Assembly (NCBI GenBank): GCA_024734495.1
Contig: JALMQS010000187.1
Coordinates: forward strand, 16,554,455-16,618,454
Length of the DNA: 64,000 bases
Origin: Forficula auricularia
Lineage: Eukaryota; Arthropoda; Insecta; Dermaptera; Forficulidae
Direction: 5' to 3'
Both the position numbers and the translations under genes were made by a program. Positions within the stretch are counted from its first letter, which is position 1; each line of letters begins with the position of its first letter. Positions 56,127 to 64,000 of the stretch are shown in pieces. The notes beneath the pieces are model-generated. The model was not told where the DNA came from and ran no database searches. It was given only the letters and a program-made list of their open reading frames with translations.

Positions 56127-56552
56127 ACTATTATTATTAATTAAAGGAATTTGTAGGGAGTTGGACTTTTTCATTTTTTTTTACAATTTTCATAGTCAAT
56201 TGTGGACATAGTTGTTAGTAACTTCCTGTTAGATTCATAAATTTGTCTCTGCACGTCATTCAACTTCCATAGTGTGATCTTTATTTCCAGATTAAAAACC
56301 TCTCTTCTAAAATTCTCTATAACGGTGCCTGTTTGTTTTATAAATGGATGTGAGTCAGTTTGCAAACTGTACATACATTTCATATTATTGACTATATGCT
56401 TTGGATAATGTTAAATATATTCATTGGTTGCCATGGCAACCAATGATTATATTCTTATGTTTGTTTGTCACTGTTGTAAAACAGCTCTTATTAAAATAAA
56501 CTAATGTTTTAGAATATTAGTGTTTATTTCTTACATTTGACGACGAGTATAA

Positions 56553-57310
56553 ATGGCTACATCAAACACGGTAACGGAGGAAAGGATAAGGAATTTCAAA
56601 TTCGAGCGATTTTACAATGAATCGGAAGAATGGGAATATTACATCCAACGCCAACGGTTTGAAGTGGAGCTTTCGATTTTCGGTTGGGATTCATCGGAAG
56701 AGACCAGGCGCGGATCCAGACCTCTGATTTAGGGGGGGGGGGGGGGGGGGGGGGGGGCGGTCGCCGGTATATAAGATCTACTTTTGATCTCGGAAGTGTG
56801 TCGCGATCGAATTGTCCAAGCGGGGGGGGGGGGGTTGCCCTGTCGCGCCCCCTCCTGGATCCGCGCATGGAAGAGACAGAACCGATTATCTTTTATCAAA
56901 AATGGGACCGGAACTATTTAAAATAGTGGTCGACCATGTTCACCCGAAACCGATTTCATCAATCACGTATCTTAATATAAAATAGGTGGTGACAAGTTTT
57001 TATGGGAAACATATATGTATCTTGGCAGAAAGAAAAGCTTTTCTTTTACGCTGGAGCAATGAAGGTGAGACAGTAGGGCTTTACGTGCTCTTGCCAGTCA
57101 CTGCGAATTTGGTAGCTCCCTTGAAGAAAGACTTCGCGAACAATTAGTAATTGGAATTAATAATCAAATATGGCAACAACAACTGATGAGAGAATTTCCT
57201 AAAAGTACCTCGACGTTAAAGGAAGTAGAAGCTTCTGCAAGATACAAGTTAGAACAAGCTACAGTAACTCAACAACGCATTCAGAACATGTCATTGGATT
57301 CTCATAGTAC
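56553..57310 (+). pseudogene. Gag remnant of Gypsy-like element 1
   Basis: MATSNTVTEERIRNFKFERF, YNESEEWEYYIQRQRFEVEL, then, after the hAT MITE, KMGPELFKIVVDHVHPKPIS and ERKAFLLRWSNEGETV, then LREQLVIGINNQIWQQQLM in other frames. This matches the Gag type common in insect Gypsy-like elements and also retroelement-derived proteins. Frameshifts and stops make it non-functional. Confidence 0.75.
56705..56869. mobile_element. hAT MITE inserted in gag (copy 4)
   Basis: Perfect 8-bp target duplication GAAGAGAC (56697-56704 and 56870-56877). Ends CAGGCGCGGATCCAG and inverted CATGCGCGGATCCAGG. Contains a run of about 27 G (56731-56757). Confidence 0.92.
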
Positions 57311-57319
57311 GTACGACGT

Positions 57320-57409
57320 CAACAATTAAGTTTTTGAGGGATTTATTTGCTCGTTTTGGATTACCAAGAACTATAATCTCTGATAATGGTCCACAATTTA
57401 CATCATTAA
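57320..57409 (+). pseudogene. Integrase core, N-terminal piece (element 1)
   Basis: Reads FLRDLFARFGLPRTIISDNG then PQFTSL, the integrase region with the second catalytic Asp (SDNGPQF). The frame continues at 58015 after a Harbinger-like MITE and a deletion of about 30 residues. Confidence 0.85.
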
Positions 57410-57439
57410 GGGCCGGTTGTATGTCGCAAAGTAAATGCT

Positions 57440-57832
57440 TTTTTTACTTAGAGAAAGTGGTGTAGGTTTTAGGTGAAACATGATATTAATTAATAAAGTA
57501 AAGGGTGTGTAGTTTGACAGTGAATGAAATAAAACTCAAAGAGGTTTATACAAACTCAATATTCTATATTTATGTTGACTTGTCTAAAAAATTTTAATTT
57601 TATCGTAATTAAATTTAAATTCATTATTGTTAAATGTTAATGTTTTTCTTGTGTTATATTGGTACGCATGATTTAGATGTTATAATTTGTGATCACATGT
57701 TCAAATATTATTAGTTTTAATCTGTAAACTCCTGATGATGGATCAATAATCCGAAATATATTGAGTTTGTATAAACCTCTTTGAGTTTTATTTAATTCAC
57801 TGTGAAACCACACACCCTTTACTTTATTAATT
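57440..57832 (+). mobile_element. Short Penelope-like insertion with inverted ends
   Basis: The left part (aataaagtaaagggtgtgta ... actcaaagaggtttatacaa) is inverted at the right (ttgtataaacctctttgagt ... acacacccttt). A hammerhead-like fold lies at 57726-57768. No RT. This layout matches the ends of Penelope-like elements. Confidence 0.6.
57726..57768 (+). ncRNA. Hammerhead-ribozyme-like fold
   Basis: Helix I AAACUC/GAGUUU (57726-57731 with 57763-57768, 6 bp). CUGAUGA 57732-57738, U, helix II GGAU/AUCC with a CAAUA loop, GAAA 57753-57756, and a 2-bp helix III. Cleavage would fall after U57762. Helix I closes exactly between the two conserved boxes, which is unlikely by chance. Same AAACUC-CUGAUGA-U start as at 43.55 kb. 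Confidence 0.68.
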
Positions 57833-58014
57833 AAATGCCTTTTACAAGTGACAAAGGGCAGATGGCAAATGGAGGGACTGGGGTGGCGATCATACTTTCA
57901 GTAGCCTGTCATCTGATTGGCCATCCCAGTCTCTCCATTTACCATCTACCCTTTGTCACTTGTAAAAAGCATTTACTTTGCGACATACAACCGGCCCTAA
58001 ATCTAGAATCCTAG

Positions 58015-58327
58015 ATCAAATGGATTAGTGGAGCGGGCGATTAGGACATTTAAAGAGAAAATGCGAGCTGCCAAACCGGAGAATGATTTGAAACTACAAT
58101 TGAACAAATTTTTATTTTCTTATAGAAATGGTATTCAGAAATCAACTGGTCGATCCCCAGCGGAATTAATATTTGGTCGAAGATTGCGAACACGACTAAA
58201 TCTATTAAAACCAGAAGTAAATCATGATTTAGATATTTCCTTAAATCAAAAAATATATCATGACAGAGGAACAAAGTTTAGAGATTTTGAAGAAGATGAT
58301 GTTTGGGTGTTGAATAATGAAATGTAA
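58015..58327 (+). pseudogene. Integrase C-terminal piece (element 1)
   Basis: NGLVERAIRTFKEKMR (with the catalytic Glu), FLFSYRNGIQKSTGRSPAEL, IFGRRLRTRLNLL and EEDDVWVLN. It continues the piece ending at 57409. 58317-58520 extends it in a shifted frame (RKHSDQIRTR). Confidence 0.85.
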
Positions 58328-58796
58328 AGGATATGTAGAAGGAAAGATTAAGCAAAAAACTGCTGCGCTATATTCATATTTAGTAGAAATTGGAAATAAG
58401 CATCATCGTAAACATTCCGACCAGATAAGAACAAGAACTGCTACAGATTACAATCAAGAGGATCAAAACAACAATGAAATAAAAAACGAGTCTGACAGAA
58501 GGTCAGCCAGTCATCAATGAACCTGGAAATAATTTTTCTTATGATTCTGCTCCAATAATGAAGAGGACCCTGCCACCAAGGAATAGACATCCTCCAGATC
58601 GCTGGTCATATGACTAGTAAAAAAAAAAGAGCAAGGAGTAATGTTATATGTTCATTGGAGTCATGGCAACCAATGAATATATTCTTATGTTTGTTTGTGA
58701 CTGGTGTAAAACAGCTCTAATTAAAATAAACTAATGTTTTAGAATCTAACTTAGTGCTTATTTCTTACAGGTAAAGACTTCATTCGACATTGTAAT

Positions 58797-58930
58797 TGTT
58801 GTAGAGTATATTTGTTTATGTTTTTGTTAGAATTATTATTATTGTTGTAAAAAAAGAGTTGTTGTAAATAAACATAGAAAATATTGGTTGATATAATTTT
58901 CCAGTCTTTATTTTATAAAATAATTAAACA
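58797..58930 (+). repeat. 5' LTR, 134 bp
   Basis: Starts TGTTGTAGAG and ends TTAAACA. Contains aaataaacataga. The gag ATG overlaps its last base. Confidence 0.92.
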
Positions 58931-59512
58931 TGGCGCAGTCGGAATTTAATAAACCTGGACCATTAAATATAAATGGCAATATTGCTGAAAATTTTGAAAA
59001 TTTTAAGGAAGAAATACTAATTTATTTTATCGCAACTGAAACCGACAAGAAATCTCAAAAGATTCAAGTGGCTAGATTGAAAAATCTATTAGGATCCGAG
59101 GCTCTAAGACTGTATCATTCGTTGAAGCCCCAAGAACATTTAGAATCTGGCGATTCTTCAGAAACAGTATCCAGTATTCTAAAAATTTTAGAAGAACATT
59201 GCAAACCTAAACTGAATGAAGTGATGGAAATATTTAAATTTTTCAAGAGAAAACAAAAGGAAGGAGAACCTTTTGATGAATTTTTGCAAAATTAAAACAA
59301 TTAGATCGATCATGTAAGTTTAACGATCAAGAGGATAAACTATTAAGGACTCAAATCATTTTAGGTTTAAATTGTGCAAACACTCAAGAGCGTCTTTTGA
59401 GAGAAGATAATATTACATTAGAAAAAACTATAGCGATTTGTAAAGCAGCGCAATTAACTGAAAGAAATTTAAAATTACTACATGATAATCTAAGTGTAGA
59501 AGAAATACTCTA
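58930..59512 (+). pseudogene. Gag of LTR element 2 (frameshifted)
   Basis: MAQSEFNKPGPLNINGNIAE, then NFENFKEEILIYFIATET and HCKPKLNEVMEIFKFFKRKQ up to 59295. A one-base shift near 59290 moves the reading to KLKQLDRSCKFNDQEDKLLR, ILGLNCANTQERLL and KAAQLTERNLKLL, a standard Gypsy-type Gag ending before any zinc knuckle. No protease follows. Confidence 0.8.
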
Positions 59513-59516
59513 GAAC

Positions 59517-59618
59517 ATCTCCCCTTTTCTGAAATAAACTATATTTTATTTTAGTTTTTGATATGAACAGAATTTCTTCTATAGCACCTTTTATCTTCCG
59601 TTTCAACAATACGATCTG
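59517..59618 (-). repeat. Inverted internal copy of the element's own 3' end
   Basis: Reverse complement of 60482-60581 with a few differences: it contains, inverted, the last integrase codons, the stop region and the purine tract (ttttctgaaataaactatat ... accttttatcttccgtttca). It sits where protease, RT and RNase H should be. Confidence 0.9.
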
Positions 59619-59630
59619 GTCCCGAAAAAA

Positions 59631-60554
59631 TTGAGAAAATTTATAATTAACCTTTTACATGAAACTCATCTAGGAAGTAATAAAATTAGAAAAGTAGCTA
59701 AAAAACATTTTTATTGGCCTGTGATGAATTCTGAATTAGAAAATTATGTGCTCTCGTGTTCAATTTGCCAGAAGTATCAACGTTCGAATATTAAAGAACC
59801 TCTAAATAGTCATGAAATTCCTAAAATTCCTTTTAATAAAATTGGAATGGATATAGCCGAATTCGCTGGAAAAAATTATTTAGTAGTAGTGGATTATTTT
59901 TCTCGTTGGATCGAATTATGTGAAATTAATAAAAAGACAAGTTCATCGATTATAGGTAAATTGAAACAAATTTTTAGTCGCTATGGAATTCCTGAAGTTG
60001 TGATTGCGGATAATATGCCTTTTGGAAGCTTTGAAATGAAATCATTTGCAGAAAAATGGAATTTCAAAATTGAAACTTCAAGTCCATTTTACCCTAAAAG
60101 TAATGGTTTAGCAGAAAAAGCAGTTGGAATAGTTAAGTCAATGTTAAGAAAGTCAAAAGAGACCGGTCAAGATATAGAACTGTTTCTATTAAATTATAGA
60201 AATTCTCCAGTGGCTAATCTGCACTTTTCGCCCTCTCAAATGCTCAATAGCAGAGTAATGCGATCAAAATTACCCATTTCTTTTAAGAACTTTAAACCAA
60301 ATTTAGTTCCTGAAAGTGTATATGAAGATATGACCAAAAGTTTAGCTGTTCAAAAAGAATATTATGATGTCAATGCAAGGGGGATTATAGAATTTGAGGA
60401 AGGAGAAAAGGTGTTGGTTCAAGACATTAACAGTAAAATTTGGAAACCTGCAATAATTAGGACAAAGTTAAAACAACCCAGATCGTATATTGTTGAAACG
60501 GAAGATAAAAGGTGCTATAGAAGAAATTCTGTTCTTATCAAAAAACTAAAATAA
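59631..60554 (+). CDS. Integrase of LTR element 2
   Basis: 307 codons. HETHLGSNKIRKVAKKHFYW ... CSICQK is the H2C2 zinc-binding domain (residues about 10-48). The catalytic core has GMDIAEF (first Asp), VIADNMPFGSF (second Asp; the usual SDNG-PQF is altered) and NGLAEKAVGIVK (Glu). The C-terminal region (EEGEKVLVQDINSKIWKPA) is the GPY/F-like part. The frame is open and all three acidic residues are present, but it lacks the RT portion of Pol; the real start would be upstream in a polyprotein. In the intact family it inserts the cDNA into the genome. Confidence 0.85.
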   Translation: MRKFIINLLHETHLGSNKIRKVAKKHFYWPVMNSELENYVLSCSICQKYQRSNIKEPLNSHEIPKIPFNKIGMDIAEFAGKNYLVVVDYFSRWIELCEINKKTSSSIIGKLKQIFSRYGIPEVVIADNMPFGSFEMKSFAEKWNFKIETSSPFYPKSNGLAEKAVGIVKSMLRKSKETGQDIELFLLNYRNSPVANLHFSPSQMLNSRVMRSKLPISFKNFKPNLVPESVYEDMTKSLAVQKEYYDVNARGIIEFEEGEKVLVQDINSKIWKPAIIRTKLKQPRSYIVETEDKRCYRRNSVLIKKLK

Positions 60555-60582
60555 AATATAGTTTCTTTCAGAAAAAGGGAGA

Positions 60583-60716
60583 TGTTGTAGAGTATATTTG
60601 TTTATGTTTTTGTTAGAATTATTATTATTGTTGTAAAAAAAGAGTTGTTGTAAATAAACATAGAAAATATTGGTTGATATAATTTTCCAGTCTTTATTTT
60701 ATAAAATAATTAAACA
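60583..60716 (+). repeat. 3' LTR, 134 bp
   Basis: Appears identical to the 5' LTR; followed by the target duplication gtaat. Confidence 0.92.
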
Positions 60717-60817
60717 GTAATAGAAAGATTCGTCTGTTTTTCAGAGCTGTCAGTTTAACGTGATTATTAAACCAGTCTTTAGTTATTCTCATAGTTGTTT
60801 CATCATATTCATCTATT

Positions 60818-60946
60818 AGATAATTAAAATACCCCCTCGGTGTATGTAATATTTCATTATTATAGTCCAACTCGCTACTATTTCTTTTTAATCATGGACA
60901 CGAATAATGAAATATTACATACACCGAGGGGGTATTTTAATTATCT
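60818..60946. repeat. Foldback repeat, arms 45 bp
   Basis: agataattaaaatacccct-like arm (60818-60862: taccccctcggtgtatgtaa) is perfectly inverted at 60902-60946 around a 39-bp loop. The loop's gtccaactcgctac motif recurs at 45487 and 61290. Confidence 0.88.
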
Positions 60947-61044
60947 AGTACATATATGGGCAACCCCCGGATCACCAACTTCAATCCGTCCCGCGAGAGA
61001 TTCAGAAATTTCAAATAACGTAGAAAAAAAATTAAAGATTTAGC

Positions 61045-61235
61045 ACAATTATTTTGTACGAAAAATAATTTGCACATTCGGAAGAACGTATAAATGTGAG
61101 CAGCTTTTTTTAATGATGAATAAATATAAGCATCGTACTCGGCTTACAGATGTTAATTTAGAAAACACTTTGCGCCTAATGTACTAGTGATATTGACCCC
61201 AATATTGATCATCTTGTTTCTCAGCTTCAAACTCA
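61045..61235 (+). pseudogene. hAT transposase C-terminal fragment (GTF2IRD2/FAM200-like)
   Basis: ICTFGRTYKCEQLFLMMNKY, then KHRTRLTDVNLENTLRLM and, after a shift near 61185, DPNIDHLVSQLQTQVHN. The F-G-x-TY-CEQ-F-xMN...RLTDxxL...LR pattern is the dimerisation region of this hAT group. Nothing upstream in frame. Confidence 0.75.
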
Positions 61236-61744
61236 AGTCCACAATTGACTATGAAAATTGTAAAAAACAAAAACAAATGAAAAGTCCAACTCCCTACGAT
61301 TCCTTTAATTATTAATCATAGACACGAATAATGAAATATTATTATTTTTCTTTTAAGGGGAGTTAATTTACCCTACAAATTTCACCTCTTCATTTTAGAG
61401 GCTTCTTAAATATTATTTTAGCATCCTAGAGACATTTCATATATATTAGATGCAGATTTATCCTACAATCTCCGCACTCTCATTTTAGGGGTTGAAAGGG
61501 ATAGCTGGTTTTTCGTATTTTTCCATTATTAGTACTCCAAACTCTACTATTATGCCAAATTTTAGCATCCTAGATTCATTTAATATTTAATAGATGCAAA
61601 TTTACAGTACATTCTTCACCGCTCCATATTATGGGTTAATGATAGTAAAGTTTTTGTGCAAATATTTTCACCTTAACTAATGCCCGAAACTATACCAAGA
61701 TACCAAATTTCAGCATACTAAGATCATTGCATATATAATATATA
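61236..61744. other. No gene; inverted counterpart of 56127-56230
   Basis: 61225-61335 is the inverse of 56130-56225 (gtccaactccctacgattcc; cacaattgactatgaaaatt). The rest is AT-rich with weak tandem motifs (cattttaggggttgaaag at 61480 and 62085). Confidence 0.45.
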
Positions 61745-62043
61745 AGTTGCGCAACTAAGTTCTCGCTGTTTGTCAATAGATGGCTCCATCAGCAAGGGCT
61801 GGTCGAGTTTGAGATATCAAAAACGCTATGAACCAATTGCGTGAAAATGTCTGAATTTGTGCTAAATAATCATCATTTGCGGGAAGTGTTGTTTTTCTTC
61901 TTTCATTCGAAGAAAACGGTGGCTGGAGGGCATCGAGAGTTCCAAGAAAAATTTTAATGATTCATTTGTAACCATTTCTTCGAAATAAAGTTTCATTTTC
62001 ATAAAAAAAAAAAAAAAAACAGCGAGAACTTAGTTGCGCACCT
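61745..62043 (+). mobile_element. Mariner-derived MITE
   Basis: 24-bp inverted ends (AGTTGCGCAACTAAGTTCTC and inverse) flanked by TA. It retains the N-terminal 36 codons of a mariner transposase, MSEFVLNNHHLREVLFFFFH then SKKTVAGGHREFQEKF (61847-61957), before a jump to an A run and the right end. Catalytic part deleted. Confidence 0.85.
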
Positions 62044-62463
62044 TATATATGCAAATTTATACTAAAAAATTCACCCCATACATTTTAGGGGTTGAAAGAG
62101 GGAAAATCTAGGTTTTTGGAATTTTTCCTTTGTTTGTGTCACAAACACTAGCAGGCGAAATTTCCTGATGCTGGAATGATTGGAAGTAGCTTCTAGGTTT
62201 TGATGACCTGTCAGTCAGTGAGTGAAATTAGCTATTTTCTCAGATCCATATCTCAGAATCTATTTAAGATATATTATTGAAATTTGGTACTCTCTTCAAG
62301 ATGGATTACATAATTACATGTGTATAATTTCAGCTCTATATGTCAAATGGGTTACATGCTGCAGGTGGGTCGAAATTGGATCGAAATGGTTCGTGTAAAT
62401 AGGGTACACCATGTATGGCCAAGTCACTGCTCAAACTTGGCCTGCGCACGCTCTGCGCTTTGG
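62044..62463. other. No recognisable gene
   Basis: Continues the 61.2-61.7 kb sequence around the MITE; ends exactly where copy E's finger exon stop (TAG) begins. Confidence 0.4.
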
Positions 62464-62466
62464 TTT

Positions 62467-63485
62467 CTAGGAGTGGATTTTCAAATGCTTTTTGAGATTT
62501 CCTTTTTCTGAGAAACGCATATCGCATTGATTACAGACGAAAGGCTTTTCGCCTGTATGAATTAATAAATGCGTTTTGAGTCTAGTCTTCCTGGAGAAAC
62601 TCTTCTCGCAGTGATCACAGTCGAAAGGCAATGCGCCTGTATGAATAATCAAATGCTTTTTCAGATTATCTTTACGCGAAAAACGTTTATGGCACTGATC
62701 ACAGACGAAAGGCATTTCGCCTGTATGAAGAAGTAAATGGCTTTCGAGATGGCCCTTCCGTGAGAAACCCTTCTCGCATTGATCACAGACGAAGGGCTTT
62801 GTATGAGTTAATAAATGACTTTTGAGTCTAGACTTTTCTGAGAAACCCTTCTCGCATTGATCACAGACGAAAGGCATTTCGCCTGTATGAATAATTAAAT
62901 GTCGTTTGAGTTCGATCTTCCGTAAGAAAGCCTTCTCGCATTGATCACAGACGAAAGACTTTTCGCCTGAATGAATTATCAAATGCTGTTTGAGGTCGTC
63001 CTTCCTTGAGAAACCCTTTTCGCAGTGATCACAAATAAAAGGCTTTTCACCGGTATGAATAATCAAATGCTTTTTGAGACTATCTTTGCGCGAAAAACGA
63101 TTATGGCAGTGATCACAGGCGAAAAGCTTTTCCCCTGTATGATTTATCAAATGCAATTTGAGTTTACTCTTTGTTGAGAAACGCTTATCGCATTGATCAC
63201 AGACGAAAGGCTTTTCGCCTGAATGAATTAATAAATGCCCTGAGGGTTTGACTCCATGATATCGATTATGAGCGGTCTCATTAAAAGCCATTTCCCTCTG
63301 GGGAGTCATGTCAATAAGAGTTTCAGATTTGGTTTCAGCACTGTAATTCTGATCGCTCAGATGACTTCTGAAGTGTACTTCTTCTGAATGGCCTTCCTGT
63401 TTATGTCTTTCGAAATCAGACAATGATAGGAATCCAGAAAAACATTCCTCACAGAAATAGTCTTCAGTAGTTTCAGTAGTTTTGT
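62467..63485 (-). CDS. Zinc-finger paralogue copy E, finger exon
   Basis: Starts after TTTTTCCAG with ACAAAACTACTG. Encodes the CEEC atypical finger, a linker shortened as in copy D (KPSGHLLIHSGEKPF), and nine C2H2 fingers. One linker is cut to THTKPF (near 62800), losing GE. Helices include STKSKLKLH, RKDSLKKH, EKSRLKSH and RKGHLESH, so predicted binding differs from the neighbours. It stops at KIHS-TAG, 4 bp from the edge of a 6.3-kb block of inserted transposons. With exon 2 and an exon 1 outside the window it would make about 402 aa. Confidence 0.87.
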
Positions 63486-63821
63486 CTGGAAAAAATAAAT
63501 GTATTGACAAGATTATATTAGAGAAAAAATTTATAATAAAGCAGAAAATCAATTGTAATTTTCTGCTATTGTCAATTGTGAAATCATTTAATAATATCGT
63601 TAGATGGGTGGTATATAGTGTGCTAGGCAATTAATTTAGCATTCATTGATCAATAAAAATTATTACTACTAAAATCTCATAAAAATGTAATCTCTTGAAT
63701 GTCCTAATGGTCTCCGAGATGGAGGACAAATGGAGAAAGTCTTATTTTCATTTAAATTAGAATTTAAAGAAAAGTTGTAGGGGATTACTCCTAAGGTTAT
63801 TAATCACATGAATGAACTTAC

Positions 63822-63965
63822 CATCAGCTGATGTATTTGTTCTCAATTGAAATTTCATTTTTAAAATTAAATGTAATTTCCTATGTATACATTTCTTTTG
63901 ATGTTTGTTCAAGAATTCTTCACTAATGAACATAGTCATGCATTCAGTACACAAGAAATGAGGCC
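63822..63965 (-). CDS. Exon 2 of zinc-finger copy E
   Basis: 144 bp; acceptor TTTTTCAG, donor GATG/GTAAGT, phase 1. C-x2-C-x12-H-x3-C finger (FLCTEC ... NKHQKKC) and RTNTSAD. Intron 2 is 336 bp. The sequence beyond 63990 already resembles the 5' unit (gattctgatcc). Confidence 0.8.
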
Positions 63966-64000
63966 CTGAAAAAGATAATATAGGCATAAGATTCTGATCC

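Larger units (their letters stand above)
57410..57997. mobile_element. Harbinger-like palindromic MITE holding a Penelope-like insert
   Basis: Ends GGGCCGGTTGTATGTCGCAA and inverse, 3-bp duplication TAA (57407-57409 and 57998-58000), fitting PIF/Harbinger. The native MITE is the palindrome tttacaagtgacaaagggca...; a 0.4-kb segment (about 57440-57832) lies within it, flanked by AAATGCTTTT/AAATGCCTTTT. Confidence 0.75.
56409..58769 (+). mobile_element. Gypsy-like LTR retrotransposon, internally deleted and invaded
   Basis: LTRs of 127-128 bp (56409-56535 and 58642-58769) share ttcattgg-gccatggcaac, cttatgtttgtttgt and aataaactaatgttttagaa. The flanks gataa/ggtaa resemble a 5-bp duplication. 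A purine tract (aaaaaaaagagcaaggag) precedes the 3' LTR. Inside are a gag remnant, then an integrase; protease, RT and RNase H are deleted. A hAT MITE sits in gag and a Harbinger-like MITE in the integrase. Confidence 0.85.
58797..60716 (+). mobile_element. Compact LTR retrotransposon with apparently identical LTRs
   Basis: Two 134-bp LTRs (58797-58930 and 60583-60716) that look identical base for base, with a perfect 5-bp target duplication GTAAT (58792-58796 and 60717-60721). The primer-binding site TGGCGCAGTCGG follows the 5' LTR (the type seen in Gypsy-like elements primed by tRNA-Ser). A purine tract (aaaaaggga) precedes the 3' LTR. It encodes gag and integrase only; between them lies an inverted copy of its own 3' end. 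Confidence 0.92.

Overview
The window is eukaryotic and very probably from an insect or other arthropod. It is AT-rich, its genes carry introns, and it is saturated with animal-type transposable elements: RTE and CR1/jockey-like LINEs, Penelope-like elements with GIY-YIG endonuclease, mariner, hAT, Harbinger, Helitrons, small Gypsy-like LTR elements and tRNA-derived SINEs. No rRNA, tRNA gene, CRISPR array or bacterial operon is visible. I could not identify the species.

The host backbone is a tandem array of paralogous C2H2 zinc-finger genes, all on the minus strand. Each has the same three-exon design: a 46-bp first exon (peptide like MAEIANLEQNYPIYTG), a 144-bp exon with one C2HC finger, and a long exon with an atypical finger, an acidic linker and a run of C2H2 fingers. 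Both introns are phase 1. From left to right: copy 0 (only exon 1, at 2.6 kb), A (11.1-16.4 kb; frameshifted, otherwise 460 codons), B (26.4-29.9 kb; 300 aa), C (36.7-45.1 kb; 460 aa, with a 5.5-kb Penelope-like insertion in intron 2), D (48.7-53.3 kb; 501 aa, 12 intact fingers plus one collapsed) and E (62.5-64.0 kb; exon 1 lies outside the window). A non-finger block downstream of the genes, coding-like on the minus strand, was duplicated with them and has decayed.

Between and inside these units lie nested insertions. 0-10 kb: Helitron-like copies, a hAT MITE, a hAT transposase remnant, a CR1-like LINE end, an LTR with a gag start, and a 1.35-kb palindrome bounded by an 18-bp minisatellite. 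12.9-16.0 kb: a composite insertion with about 30-bp inverted ends in intron 1 of copy A. 17.8-21.0 kb: a large palindromic repeat. 21.4-26.1 kb: a mariner transposase split by a 3.9-kb insert that holds a FAM50 (XAP5) coding fragment fused head-on to a nearly complete RTE retrotransposon. 27.8-29.6 kb: a second RTE with a LINE inside it. 31.1-33.7 kb: a LINE inserted in the tRNA-like head of a SINE that itself sits in the palindromic repeat. 34.8-35.9 kb: a hAT element holding a solo LTR. 38.2-43.7 kb: the Penelope-like element in copy C, itself invaded by a Helitron. 50.6-52.9 kb: a long inverted repeat holding an RTE fragment with a 12-bp target duplication. 54-62.4 kb: hAT MITE, solo LTR, two internally deleted LTR retrotransposons (one with apparently identical LTRs), a Harbinger-like MITE and a mariner MITE.

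The most unusual observations are hammerhead-ribozyme-like folds at Penelope-like ends, the FAM50-RTE chimera, an inverted internal duplication replacing the PR-RT-RNaseH region of an LTR element with identical LTRs, and rapid finger-number change (6, 9, 10, 10, 12) in the zinc-finger array. Coordinates of repeat boundaries without target-site duplications are approximate.
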